A stretch of DNA of 48,788 nt, taken from positions 1 through 48,788 of the forward strand of contig CAUJEM010000120.1 in assembly GCA_963169915.1 (NCBI GenBank), given 5' to 3'. This document shows, piece by piece, positions 24,737-32,669 of the stretch (the stretch's first letter is position 1; every line of letters begins with the position of its first letter). This DNA comes from Myxococcota bacterium (GTDB taxonomy: Bacteria; Myxococcota_A; Polyangia; Polyangiales; Polyangiaceae). The notes beneath the pieces are model-generated. The model ran no database searches and had not been told where the DNA came from. It saw nothing but the letters and a program-made list of their open reading frames with translations. Position numbers and translations under genes: made by a program.

Positions 24737-25272
24737 GCCTCCGTCGCGGCCTCTGCGGTGTCGTCGCCGCGCTGCTGCTGCTCGGCTGCCGCAGCCTGGA
24801 GCGCTTCGATACGGAGCCCGGGGTGGCCTTCTGCGGCAACGTCGCCGGAGCGCCCCTCATCAACGACGGCTTCCTCGTCGACGGGCAGCCGCCGCGCCTG
24901 AGCGCGCGGATCCGGTTGGACACCACGCAGCTCGATGCCACCTTCGGGACGCTCACCACCAGTGACACGACGGGGCTGTGCGCCCCCAGCCCCCTCTTCG
25001 ACGAGGCCCCGCTCCGCGCCATCTCACAGGTGCAGCACGATCAATTGTGGTTGTTCGACTTCGGCGAGGGGCGCGATCAGAACCTGATGGCGTGGGTGGA
25101 CTCGACCTGCCTGGGGACCATGGTGGCGATCGTCAGCCTGATGCGCGACGACAGCGTCGAGCTCCGCTTGCTCAAGCCGCGCCCCGCGCCCACGCAGGCC
25201 ACCGAGGCGGCGGAGCGCCCCGGCTTCGCGCTGTTTCAGCTCCAGCGACGCAAAGGGCAGTGTGGCTTCTAG
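24733..25272 (+). CDS. Small lipoprotein coupled to the TPR-HEAT gene
   Basis: 179 residues. The signal ends in LLLGC with Cys19, so it is a lipoprotein. The mature part has five further Cys, short beta-type segments and no recognised domain. Start chosen at the ATG that overlaps the upstream stop (ATGA), which removes a spurious in-frame extension of about 80 residues. It may be the membrane anchor or partner of the exported TPR-HEAT protein; this is inferred from the coupling only. Confidence 0.7.
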   Translation: MSLRRGLCGVVAALLLLGCRSLERFDTEPGVAFCGNVAGAPLINDGFLVDGQPPRLSARIRLDTTQLDATFGTLTTSDTTGLCAPSPLFDEAPLRAISQVQHDQLWLFDFGEGRDQNLMAWVDSTCLGTMVAIVSLMRDDSVELRLLKPRPAPTQATEAAERPGFALFQLQRRKGQCGF

Positions 25273-25323
25273 CACCCGAGGACCGCGGCCACGCGGCGCG
25301 ACCGCGTGAGCTGGCGACGAGAC

Positions 25324-26379
25324 ATGTTGGTCCTGGGCATCGAGACCTCCTGTGACGAGACAGCGGCGGCCGTCGTGGACGAGGGAGGCCGCGTCCTGTC
25401 GGACGTCGTGCACAGCCAGATCGCCCTGCACGCCCCGTACGGCGGCGTGGTGCCGGAGCTGGCGTCGCGCGATCACCTGCGGCTGGCGCGGCCCGTCGTC
25501 GAGGCCGCGCTGGAGCGTGCGGGAGTGGCGCTGTCCGACCTCGACGGGATCGCCGTCACCTGCTGCCCGGGGCTCGCGGGCGCGCTGCTCGTCGGCGTGC
25601 AGCTCGCCAGCGGGCTCGCCTGGGCTGCGGACAAGCCACTGGTCGGCGTCGACCACCTGGTTGGGCACCTCTTGGCGGTCTTCCTGCGCCACCCCGGCCA
25701 GCCCAGCGCGCCGCCGGACTTCCCCTTCATCGCGCTGCTCGCCTCCGGGGGCCACACCGCGCTCTACCACGTCGCTGGGCCCTGGCTCGAGCGCGTGACC
25801 GAGCTCGGGGCCACCCGCGACGACGCCGCAGGGGAGGCCTTCGACAAGGTCGCCAAGCTGCTCGGCCTGGGCTACCCGGGCGGCCCCATCATCGACCGCT
25901 TGGCGCGCGAGGGCGATCCCGAAGCCATCCCGCTCTCGAGGCCCATGGCCGGGAGGCGCACCTTGGAGTTCAGCTTCTCCGGCCTCAAGACCCAGGTGAT
26001 GCGGTACGTGGCCGAGCACGGCGCCCCGGGCAACGATCAGCGCCTGCGCGATCTCTGCGCCGCGTTCCAGCGCCGCGTCGTCGAGTCGCTCGTGAGCCAG
26101 GCGCTCCGCGCGTGCGAGCAGGAGGGCTGCCCCAGCTTGGTCTTGGCCGGCGGCGTGGCGGGCAACTCCGCGCTGCGAGCGCTGGCCGAGGAGCAGGGCG
26201 CGCGGCGCGGCGTGCGCGTGGTGGTCCCCGCGATGGTGAGCTGCACGGACAACGCCGCCATGATCGCCCTGGCCGGTCTCCAGCGCCTCGCCCGCGGCGA
26301 CGACGACCGCGGGGCGCTCGTCACCAGCCCACGCACTCAGCTCGAGCGGGTGACGCGCAAGGGCCGCGGACTGCGCTGA
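25324..26379 (+). CDS. tsaD: tRNA N6-threonylcarbamoyladenosine transferase TsaD
   Basis: 351 residues from the ATG at 25324 (an in-frame GTG at 25306 is less likely, since the family begins MLVLGIETSCDETAA-like). TsaD transfers threonylcarbamoyl from TC-AMP to A37 of ANN-reading tRNAs, with TsaB and TsaE. The ASKHA fold motifs are clear: GIETSCDETA, the metal-binding HxxxH in VDHLVGHLLAV, LLASGGHTALY, DDAAGEAFDKVAKLLGLGYPGGP, and VLAGGVAGNSALR. Length is normal. Begins 51 nt after the small lipoprotein gene and ends 19 nt from the convergent PilZ gene. Confidence 0.96.
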   Translation: MLVLGIETSCDETAAAVVDEGGRVLSDVVHSQIALHAPYGGVVPELASRDHLRLARPVVEAALERAGVALSDLDGIAVTCCPGLAGALLVGVQLASGLAWAADKPLVGVDHLVGHLLAVFLRHPGQPSAPPDFPFIALLASGGHTALYHVAGPWLERVTELGATRDDAAGEAFDKVAKLLGLGYPGGPIIDRLAREGDPEAIPLSRPMAGRRTLEFSFSGLKTQVMRYVAEHGAPGNDQRLRDLCAAFQRRVVESLVSQALRACEQEGCPSLVLAGGVAGNSALRALAEEQGARRGVRVVVPAMVSCTDNAAMIALAGLQRLARGDDDRGALVTSPRTQLERVTRKGRGLR

Positions 26380-26398
26380 CGCGCCCTCGCGCCCGGGC

Positions 26399-28339
26399 TC
26401 AGCTCGCCTTCTTCTTGGTCTTGCTCGCCTTGGTCGCGGGCGCCGCGTCCGACTTCTTGAGGGGCGCGCTGATCAAGATCTCCACGTAGTCTTTGCGGAG
26501 CCGCACCCGATAGCCGGGCACGCCGTCCTTGAACTGGAACTGCACTTGGGCTCCATTGGAGACGTTCGAGGTGCGCACCTTCGCGATCCTGGGATCGCGC
26601 CCGGCGATCCTCTGTCCACCCTCCATCACGCGGCGCCCCGGGATGACGACCGTGAAGCCGGTGGGCGTGATGGCTCCCTGGATGGCGCCGCCGGGCGCGT
26701 CGAGGCGCAGGCGATGAATGGTCGGGGTGCTGACCTTGCCACGCCCCCAGGGCGCTACGCTGGCCGGATCCACCTTCGCGGGCTTCGCCTCGGCCGCCGG
26801 CTCCTCGACCTCCGGCTCCTCCGCGAAGCGCTCGTCGGCGAGCCGACTAGCGCCGGTCGCCTTCGCGGCGGCCAGCTCCTGCTCCTCCTCTCCCAAGGGC
26901 GGGGCGTTGGCGTTCGGACCCGCGCCCTCCGCGGGCTCCTCCGGCGCCCCGAGCGGCGCAGGCTCCAGCGTCGCGAGCGGGGTCGGACCGAACAGCGGGA
27001 TGTCCGCGCTGAGCCCCGCCCCCGTGCCGCTGCTGCCCGAGGGCGCCGCCTGGGGCACCGGGTTGCCGGTCTCATCGACCGAGACCACATCGTCACTGGC
27101 GGCGGCGGCCGCCGCCGCGGCGACCGCGGCCTCGGCGCCGGGAGGCGCCGAGGGCTTGGAGGTCGCCACCACACCCACGGTCACCAGCAACGCCAAGGCC
27201 GCTGCGGCCCCGCCGTAGCGCCGGAGCTTCGCTCGGTCCACACCCTTGGCCTCGGGGTTGGCGGCTGCCTCGTCGCGACGGGCGGCCGATGACTGAGGAC
27301 GGAGCTTCCGCACCTCCCCAGCGCCGGCGGGCTTGCCCTGCTGGCGTCGGGTCGGCGGTGCCGCGTCCTCGGCGCCCGCGCGCCGCTCTCGCAGCTCCCG
27401 CAGCTTCTCTCCCGCGCCGCGCATCAGCTTGCCCAAGCCGCCCGCCGTCGCGCCCCCGAGCTGCTTGACCTTCTCGCCCGTCTGCTTGGCCAGCTCTCCT
27501 GCGCGGAGCGCGGCCTCACTGAGCTTGCCCTTGAACGCGGCCCCCTCCTCGTCGTCGCCGTCCTCGTCGAGCTCGTCGAGCGGCTCGTCCTCCACGCGCG
27601 CGTCCGACGCGGCGCCCAGGGGGCCACTGACCTTGTCCGCTGCCGAACGGACGGAGCGGCGCGCCACCGGCGCCTCGATGACGCTCGGCTCGGGCGTCGT
27701 CTCTGCGTCGTCATAGCGCAAGGTCACCATCAGCTGAGGGGCCTTCGTCTCCGGGTCGACGGCGACGGCCACCGACTCGACGCGCATCGCGCGCCGCTCA
27801 CCGCCCTTACCGTCGTCGATCTCGAGGACGCGCCCCGCCTTCAGGTACGCCAGGCTCGAGGCCACGTCGAGCCTGCGGGGGCTCGTCTGACGAACCTTGA
27901 ACTTCAAGGGCGCCGCGAGCCCCTCGACGTGGAGCTGCACGCGCTCGCCCGCGCGCGCCGCAGGGCGCGCTCGCTCACTGGCCTTGGGCTCGCGCGCTGG
28001 CTCCGGCGCCCCGTCATGGCACAGCTCATCGAGCGCACCGACGCTGCCGCTGTCGAGCGCGGTGAACTGGATCCCGAATTCCCCACCACGCCCCTCGCCA
28101 CGCCGCCAGGCCACCACCCCCTCGACGATGATCTCGCGATCTTTGTCCACCATCCGGCACACGAGCGGGGAGCCCTCCTCCGGCAGGTAGGCGGTGCGCA
28201 CCTGCATCCCGTGGCGGCTCAGGTTCACTGCCTCGGCCTCGAAGGCGCTGCTCCCGGGCTCATTGCCGCAGATTTCCACGAGGTTGGCCACGGGGACACG
28301 CTGCGTTTCGGTCGTTCGACGGTCGTTGGACTCTGTCAT
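26399..28339 (-). CDS. PilZ-domain membrane protein with periplasmic AMIN-like domain
   Basis: 646 residues from the ATG at 28339 (Shine-Dalgarno GGGAGG). An N-terminal PilZ domain (about residues 10-110) has the NLSRHG form of the (D/N)xSxxG c-di-GMP motif, but the RxxxR motif is degenerate: the arginines are at 7, 8 and 14. A second beta-rich, possibly PilZ-like, segment spans about 129-215. Then an acidic and low-complexity region, one membrane helix (about 374-392, in RYGGAAAALALLVTVGVVA), a Pro/Ala/Glu-rich stretch, and a C-terminal AMIN-like beta domain (about 536-630) followed by a Lys-rich tail. AMIN domains, as in PilQ and AmiC, bind peptidoglycan, so this protein could link cytoplasmic c-di-GMP sensing to the cell wall. 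Divergent from the FHA gene. Confidence 0.75.
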   Translation of the reverse strand: MTESNDRRTTETQRVPVANLVEICGNEPGSSAFEAEAVNLSRHGMQVRTAYLPEEGSPLVCRMVDKDREIIVEGVVAWRRGEGRGGEFGIQFTALDSGSVGALDELCHDGAPEPAREPKASERARPAARAGERVQLHVEGLAAPLKFKVRQTSPRRLDVASSLAYLKAGRVLEIDDGKGGERRAMRVESVAVAVDPETKAPQLMVTLRYDDAETTPEPSVIEAPVARRSVRSAADKVSGPLGAASDARVEDEPLDELDEDGDDEEGAAFKGKLSEAALRAGELAKQTGEKVKQLGGATAGGLGKLMRGAGEKLRELRERRAGAEDAAPPTRRQQGKPAGAGEVRKLRPQSSAARRDEAAANPEAKGVDRAKLRRYGGAAAALALLVTVGVVATSKPSAPPGAEAAVAAAAAAAASDDVVSVDETGNPVPQAAPSGSSGTGAGLSADIPLFGPTPLATLEPAPLGAPEEPAEGAGPNANAPPLGEEEQELAAAKATGASRLADERFAEEPEVEEPAAEAKPAKVDPASVAPWGRGKVSTPTIHRLRLDAPGGAIQGAITPTGFTVVIPGRRVMEGGQRIAGRDPRIAKVRTSNVSNGAQVQFQFKDGVPGYRVRLRKDYVEILISAPLKKSDAAPATKASKTKKKAS

Positions 28340-28467
28340 CGCTGCCTCCCGGAGCGAAGGGCTCCGTCCAGGGCCGGTTAGAGGTTCCCGGCGGAAACGG
28401 CCAAGTTTGTTGGCGCCGACCCAGGACGGCTTTACACGGCGCGCCGGGCTCACCAGACTGTCCTCCG

Positions 28468-29460
28468 ATGGCGCTCACCGTCGTGGTGCGCACGGGCACG
28501 ACCGACGGCCCCCGGCTCAGCTTCGACGCACCCCGTGTCGTCATCGGGCGTGGTGAAGGCTGTGAGCTGCGGCTCCCGGACCCGAGCGTCAGCCACCGGC
28601 ACGCGTCGCTCCGCCAGCGAGGGCCGGACTGGGTGCTCGTCGACGAGGGGAGCACCAACGGGACCTGGCTCGGCTCGGTGAGGCTCGCCCCCCAGGCGCC
28701 CCGCGTCATCCAGCACGGGCAGCTCGTGCGTGTCGGGAGGATCTGGCTGGAGCTGCGGCTCGAGCACGCGCTCGTGGGCCCCAAGTCGGCGGAGGAGACG
28801 CGTGAGCTGGCCTTGGCCTTGGTGGCCGAGGCGCTGGCTGGCGCGGGCGAGGCGCACGCCCCCAGCGTACGGGTGGACAGCGGCCCCGACGCAGGTCGGA
28901 GCCTCGTGCTCACGCGACGACAGCACCCCTACGTGATCGGGCGAGGCTCGGACGCCGCCCTGCGGCTCGAGGAGCCCGACGCCTCACGGCACCACTGCGA
29001 GCTGCAGTGGCGCGCCGGACAGCTCTGGGTCCGTGATCTCGGCTCCAAGAACGGCACGCGCCTCGGAGAGCGTCGGCTCGAGGGGGGCTCCCCACAGCCC
29101 TGGGCAGCGGCGCTCCCGCTGCACATCGGGCAAGACCAGCTCAGCTTCGACGACCCCGTGGCCCGCGCCTTGACCGAGCTGGAGCACGCCGTGGACGAGG
29201 CGGTGAGCTTCGACGAGGTCCCGCCTCCACCCGACCACCCCCCGGCACCGTCCCCAGCGCCGCAGGGCGACGCCCCACCCCCCGGCGCGGAGGAGCGCCC
29301 GGTCCGGTCAGCTCGAGCCCCCGAGCGCCCGAGCCGTGCGCCCCTCCCCAGCGCTCGGCGACGGGGCTGGACGCTGACGGACACCCTCGTGGCGCTGCTC
29401 GCGCTGGCGGTCTTGAGCCTCAGCGTCCTTGGTATTTTCTGGTTGTTTCGCGTGGACTGA
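28468..29460 (+). CDS. Double-FHA, tail-anchored membrane protein
   Basis: 330 residues. Two forkhead-associated domains: the first (about 1-95) with IGRGEGCELRLPD, SVSHRHA and EGSTNGTWLG; the second (about 130-225) with IGRGSDAALRLEE, ASRHHCEL and LGSKNGTRLG. Both keep the GR, SxxH and NG residues that contact phosphothreonine, so both could be functional readers. A Pro-rich linker leads to a single C-terminal membrane helix (about 306-327), giving a tail-anchored protein facing the cytoplasm. It sits directly upstream of an intact Ser/Thr kinase gene in the same direction, the likely writer of its ligands. Confidence 0.88.
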   Translation: MALTVVVRTGTTDGPRLSFDAPRVVIGRGEGCELRLPDPSVSHRHASLRQRGPDWVLVDEGSTNGTWLGSVRLAPQAPRVIQHGQLVRVGRIWLELRLEHALVGPKSAEETRELALALVAEALAGAGEAHAPSVRVDSGPDAGRSLVLTRRQHPYVIGRGSDAALRLEEPDASRHHCELQWRAGQLWVRDLGSKNGTRLGERRLEGGSPQPWAAALPLHIGQDQLSFDDPVARALTELEHAVDEAVSFDEVPPPPDHPPAPSPAPQGDAPPPGAEERPVRSARAPERPSRAPLPSARRRGWTLTDTLVALLALAVLSLSVLGIFWLFRVD

Positions 29461-29481
29461 GCCAAGCGCCCGGCTCTTGGG

Positions 29482-29487
29482 TATCGT
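29482..29487 (+). promoter_or_regulatory. Candidate -10 element, Ser/Thr kinase gene
   Basis: TATCGT (TANNNT, 4 of 6 to TATAAT) ends 8 nt before the GTG at 29496, without a Shine-Dalgarno between. The kinase may therefore have its own promoter apart from the FHA gene. Confidence 0.45.
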
Positions 29488-29495
29488 CGGGGGGC

Positions 29496-30365
29496 GTGTC
29501 AGGTCCCGAGAGCGTTCATCGGCGGATCGGTCAGCTCGTCGCAGGGCGCTACGAGCTGCTCACCATGATCGGCAGCGGCGGACAGGGCGCCGTCTTCCGC
29601 GCGCGAGATCGGCGGGACGGTGATCACTGCGCGATCAAGATCTTGAGCGACGAGCTGGCTCGAGATCCAGATTTTCGCGAGCGGATGTTCCGGGAAGCGC
29701 GCGCCATGGTGTTGCTCGGGGGCACCGCCGCCGTGCGCGTGCTGGATCAGGTGTGGACCGACGACGGCGCGCTGTGTCTGGTGATGGAGCTGCTGCACGG
29801 CAAAGACCTGGAAGATCTCCTGGCTGATCTGGAGCGAGCCGGGCAGGCGGTGCCGCCGGGCGCCCTCTTGTCCCTGCTCGAACCCATCGCTCAGACGCTG
29901 CACGTGGCCCACCACCACGGCATCGTCCACCGCGATCTCAAGCCGGCCAACATCTACTGCATCGACCCGGAGCACGGCGGCGGCGTCCGGCTGCTGGATT
30001 TCGGCTTCGCGAAGTTCCAGCGCGCGCGGAGCTTCACGGCCGTCGATCACATCGCCGGCTCCCCACACTACATCGCTCCGGAGACGTGGCGGGGCCGCGG
30101 CGTCGACGCGCGCTCGGACATCTACTCTTTCTCTGCGGTCGTCTTCCGAGCGCTCGCGGGGCGCCCGCCCTTCCAGCACAAGCTCCTGGGCGAGCTGCTC
30201 CAGCTGGTCACTCGCGGGCCGCGCCCCAGCCTCCACGCGTTGCGCCCGGATTTGCCGCCTCGGATCGACGACTGGGTGGCGCAGGCCCTCGCGGTCGAGC
30301 CCTCGGAGCGCTTCCTGCACATCCAGGCCTGCTGGAACGCCCTGCGCGGCAGCCTGGGAGGCTGA
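29496..30365 (+). CDS. Cytosolic Ser/Thr protein kinase (Hanks type)
   Basis: 289 residues, a bare kinase domain without membrane segment. All catalytic elements are intact: glycine loop GSGGQGAV, Lys48 in CAIK, the alpha-C Glu in RMFREARAM, catalytic loop HRDLKPAN with Asp147, DFG with Asp168, and APE in HYIAPETW, with the C-lobe SDIYSFSAVVFRALAGRPPF. It is probably an RD-type kinase that autophosphorylates its activation loop. The double-FHA gene just upstream and the pseudokinase gene 7 nt away on the opposite strand are obvious candidate partners. Confidence 0.92.
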   Translation: MSGPESVHRRIGQLVAGRYELLTMIGSGGQGAVFRARDRRDGDHCAIKILSDELARDPDFRERMFREARAMVLLGGTAAVRVLDQVWTDDGALCLVMELLHGKDLEDLLADLERAGQAVPPGALLSLLEPIAQTLHVAHHHGIVHRDLKPANIYCIDPEHGGGVRLLDFGFAKFQRARSFTAVDHIAGSPHYIAPETWRGRGVDARSDIYSFSAVVFRALAGRPPFQHKLLGELLQLVTRGPRPSLHALRPDLPPRIDDWVAQALAVEPSERFLHIQACWNALRGSLGG

Positions 30366-30372
30366 CGCTCGC

Positions 30373-31743
30373 TCAAGGGGACGGCGGGGCGGCGTCCGTC
30401 AGCGGCTGGATGACCGGCTGCGACGCGCCGCCCTCCGGTGACGGGACCTGCATCTTGATGCTCAGGAGCACGTTCTCACCCGCGGCGATCTGCAGTGTCC
30501 GCCGCTCCGGCGGCGCTTGAGGGTGCTCGAACCGCAGGTAGTGCGTCCCTGGCGTCAGGGTGATGGGGCGCGCGAAGGGGGTGGTCTCTTGGTGACGGCC
30601 GTCGACGATGACGTGCGCCCAAGGCTCCGCGACGACCCGCAGCGCACCGAAGGCGGTGGCCGCGCTGGGCGACGGCGCGAGCACCTGCGACGGTCGAGGC
30701 GCGCTCCTGGAGGAGCCGGCGTGAAACAGGACCGAGCCTCCCACGATGGCGACGCTGGCGATGCCGAGCCCCCAGAGCGCGCGCCGTGGGCCGCGCGCGG
30801 GCTCGGCGCGGGCGCGCGAGCTGGGCTCCCTCGCGCTCGTGGGGGCCTGCGTCGTCCAGCCGAGCGCTCGGAGCCAGCCCGCCACCGACTCCGCCGCCGT
30901 CCCCTCCCCGTACTCGGCCTGGACGGCCTCGAGCGCCCGCACCAGCTCCACCGCGCTCCCAAAGCGATCGGCCGGCAGCTTCTGCAGCGCTCGCGTGACG
31001 AGGCGCTCGAGCGCGCCGGAGACCCCCGTCGTCAGCTTCGCCAGCGGGACGGGCGCGTCGTGCCGTATCCGCTGCGTGATGGCGCGGTCGTCCGGGCCGT
31101 CGAAGGGGCGCTGGCCCGCGAGCAGCTCGTAGAGCACCGCCCCCAGCGAGAAGAGATCACTGCGCGGGTCTGGGACTTCGCCCAAGATCTGCTCGGGCGA
31201 GAGGTAGGCGGGGCTGCCCAGCTTGCCGCTGGCGTCGAGCAGCTCCGGCATGCTCGGCAGGTGCTCGTCCACCGCGACGGCGAAGTTGACGAGCTTGACC
31301 CCCCCGGCTTGCCCCACCATCACGTTGCGCGGCTGGACGTCACGGTGCACGAAGCCGCGCTCGTGCGCGTGCGCCAGCGCGCGCGCCACGCCGAGCGCGA
31401 CGCCCACCGCTGCCGCGGGCGACACCCGCACCCCACGAGCGAGCAGCTCGTCGAGCGCCTGGCCGTCGAACCACTCGAGCACGAGCCACATGCGGTCGTC
31501 CCTGCGCTCGTAGCCGTAGAGCTGAAGGATGCTTCCGTGGTGGAGCGCCGCCAGCACGCGCGCCTCTCGCTCGAGCGTCGCCGCGAAGGGCGAGCTCGGC
31601 AAGATGCTCGGCGACAGCGCCTTGATCAGCACCTCTCGCCCGAGCGGCTGCTGGATGGCGTGGTACTCGTCGGTCACGGCGCCGGTGCGGAGCCGAGCGA
31701 CGACCTGGCAGCCGTCGAACTGGGGGAGCGCGTCACCCTGCAC
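30373..31743 (-). CDS. Membrane pseudokinase with PEGA-like C-terminal domain
   Basis: 456 residues from the GTG at 31743; a TTG at 31752 is the alternative but nearly abuts the probable -10. The N-terminal two thirds is a Hanks-type kinase fold, keeping Lys41 (VLIK) and the HRD Asp135, but the usual HRDLKPxN reads HRDVQPRN (Lys to Gln) and the DFG motif reads NFA (Asp153 position is Asn), with a degenerate glycine loop (RLRTGAVTDEYHA). Loss of the DFG Asp removes the main magnesium ligand, so this is probably a pseudokinase. One membrane helix follows (about residues 322-340) and an external PEGA-like beta domain (about 370-435: VVAEPWAHVIVDG, LTPGTHYLRFEHP). It could sense at the envelope and regulate the neighbouring active kinase. 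Confidence 0.82.
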   Translation of the reverse strand: MQGDALPQFDGCQVVARLRTGAVTDEYHAIQQPLGREVLIKALSPSILPSSPFAATLEREARVLAALHHGSILQLYGYERRDDRMWLVLEWFDGQALDELLARGVRVSPAAAVGVALGVARALAHAHERGFVHRDVQPRNVMVGQAGGVKLVNFAVAVDEHLPSMPELLDASGKLGSPAYLSPEQILGEVPDPRSDLFSLGAVLYELLAGQRPFDGPDDRAITQRIRHDAPVPLAKLTTGVSGALERLVTRALQKLPADRFGSAVELVRALEAVQAEYGEGTAAESVAGWLRALGWTTQAPTSAREPSSRARAEPARGPRRALWGLGIASVAIVGGSVLFHAGSSRSAPRPSQVLAPSPSAATAFGALRVVAEPWAHVIVDGRHQETTPFARPITLTPGTHYLRFEHPQAPPERRTLQIAAGENVLLSIKMQVPSPEGGASQPVIQPLTDAAPPSP

Positions 31744-31753
31744 GTGGTCCAAG

Positions 31754-31759
31754 AAGGTA
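31754..31759 (-). promoter_or_regulatory. Candidate -10 element, pseudokinase gene
   Basis: TACCTT on the minus strand (TANNNT) ends 10 nt before the GTG at 31743. It favours that GTG over the TTG at 31752, which lies one nucleotide from the hexamer. Confidence 0.35.
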
Positions 31760-31850
31760 GATGAGCCCTGAGCCGCGCGCGACAGCGGAATTGATCTGGG
31801 GTTCCCCGTCCGCCCCTCGCCTCGCTTGGTGTCGCGGGAGGTTCGGTGTA

Positions 31851-32669
31851 GTGACGAGCGCCGTGAGCGCTACGACGAGCATTTTTGCGCCGGGTCTCTT
31901 CGCCGGCCAGGTCGCCATCGTCACCGGCGGGGGGACGGGCATCGGACGAGCGGTCGCGCTCGAGCTCGGCGGGCTCGGCGCCAAGATCGCCATCGGCAGC
32001 CGCAGACCGGAGAACGTCGCCGCGGGGGTCCAGAGCCTGCAGGACGCTGGGATCGAGGCCTTCGGCGCGCCGCTGGACGTCCGAGACGCGGAGCGCTGCG
32101 AGGCCTACGTGGCCGAGGTGCTCGCGCGCTGGGGGCGGGTCGACGTCCTCGTCAACAACGCCGGGGGCCAGTTCCCCAGCCCCGCCCAACACCTCAGCCC
32201 GCGCGGCTTCGAGGCGGTGATCCGCAACAACCTCTGCGGCTTGTTCTACATGACGCTCGCGGTCGCCAAGGGTGCCATGCTCCCTGCGAGGCGCGGGCGA
32301 ATCGTCAACGTGACGGCCGACGTCGCCCGGGGGTTCCCCGGCATGGTGCACACGGGCGCCGCGCGCGCCGGCGTCGAGAACATGACCAAGACGCTGGCCA
32401 TCGAGTGGGCGAGCCAGGGCATCCGCGTCAACGCGTGCGCCCCCGGCACCATCCGCTCGAGCGGCACGCTCCAGTACGGAGAGGAGACCTTGGAGCTGGC
32501 CCGCAGCGCCACGCCGCTCAAGCGCCTCGGCAGCGTGGAAGAGGTGAGCCGCGTCATCACCTTCTTGGCGAGCGCGCAGAACGACTACGTGACCGGCGCC
32601 ACCTACACCATCGATGGTGGAGCTTCGCTATGGGGTGACGTGTGGCCGATCGAGGAACCGCGCCCCTGA
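31851..32669 (+). CDS. SDR-family oxidoreductase, enoyl-CoA reductase-like
   Basis: 272 residues from the GTG at 31851, preceded by GGGAGG; an upstream ATG at 31761 would add 30 unconserved residues. The Rossmann motif is TGGGTGIG and the NNAGG motif is intact. The active-site region reads MVHTGAARAGVENMTKTLAIEWA, close to peroxisomal trans-2-enoyl-CoA reductase and 2,4-dienoyl-CoA reductase, and lacks the standard YxxxK (Thr168 and Arg172 stand in those places). That argues for an NADPH-dependent enoyl or dienoyl-CoA reductase in fatty-acid metabolism. Last 28 nt overlap the TMTC-like gene. Confidence 0.82.
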   Translation: MTSAVSATTSIFAPGLFAGQVAIVTGGGTGIGRAVALELGGLGAKIAIGSRRPENVAAGVQSLQDAGIEAFGAPLDVRDAERCEAYVAEVLARWGRVDVLVNNAGGQFPSPAQHLSPRGFEAVIRNNLCGLFYMTLAVAKGAMLPARRGRIVNVTADVARGFPGMVHTGAARAGVENMTKTLAIEWASQGIRVNACAPGTIRSSGTLQYGEETLELARSATPLKRLGSVEEVSRVITFLASAQNDYVTGATYTIDGGASLWGDVWPIEEPRP

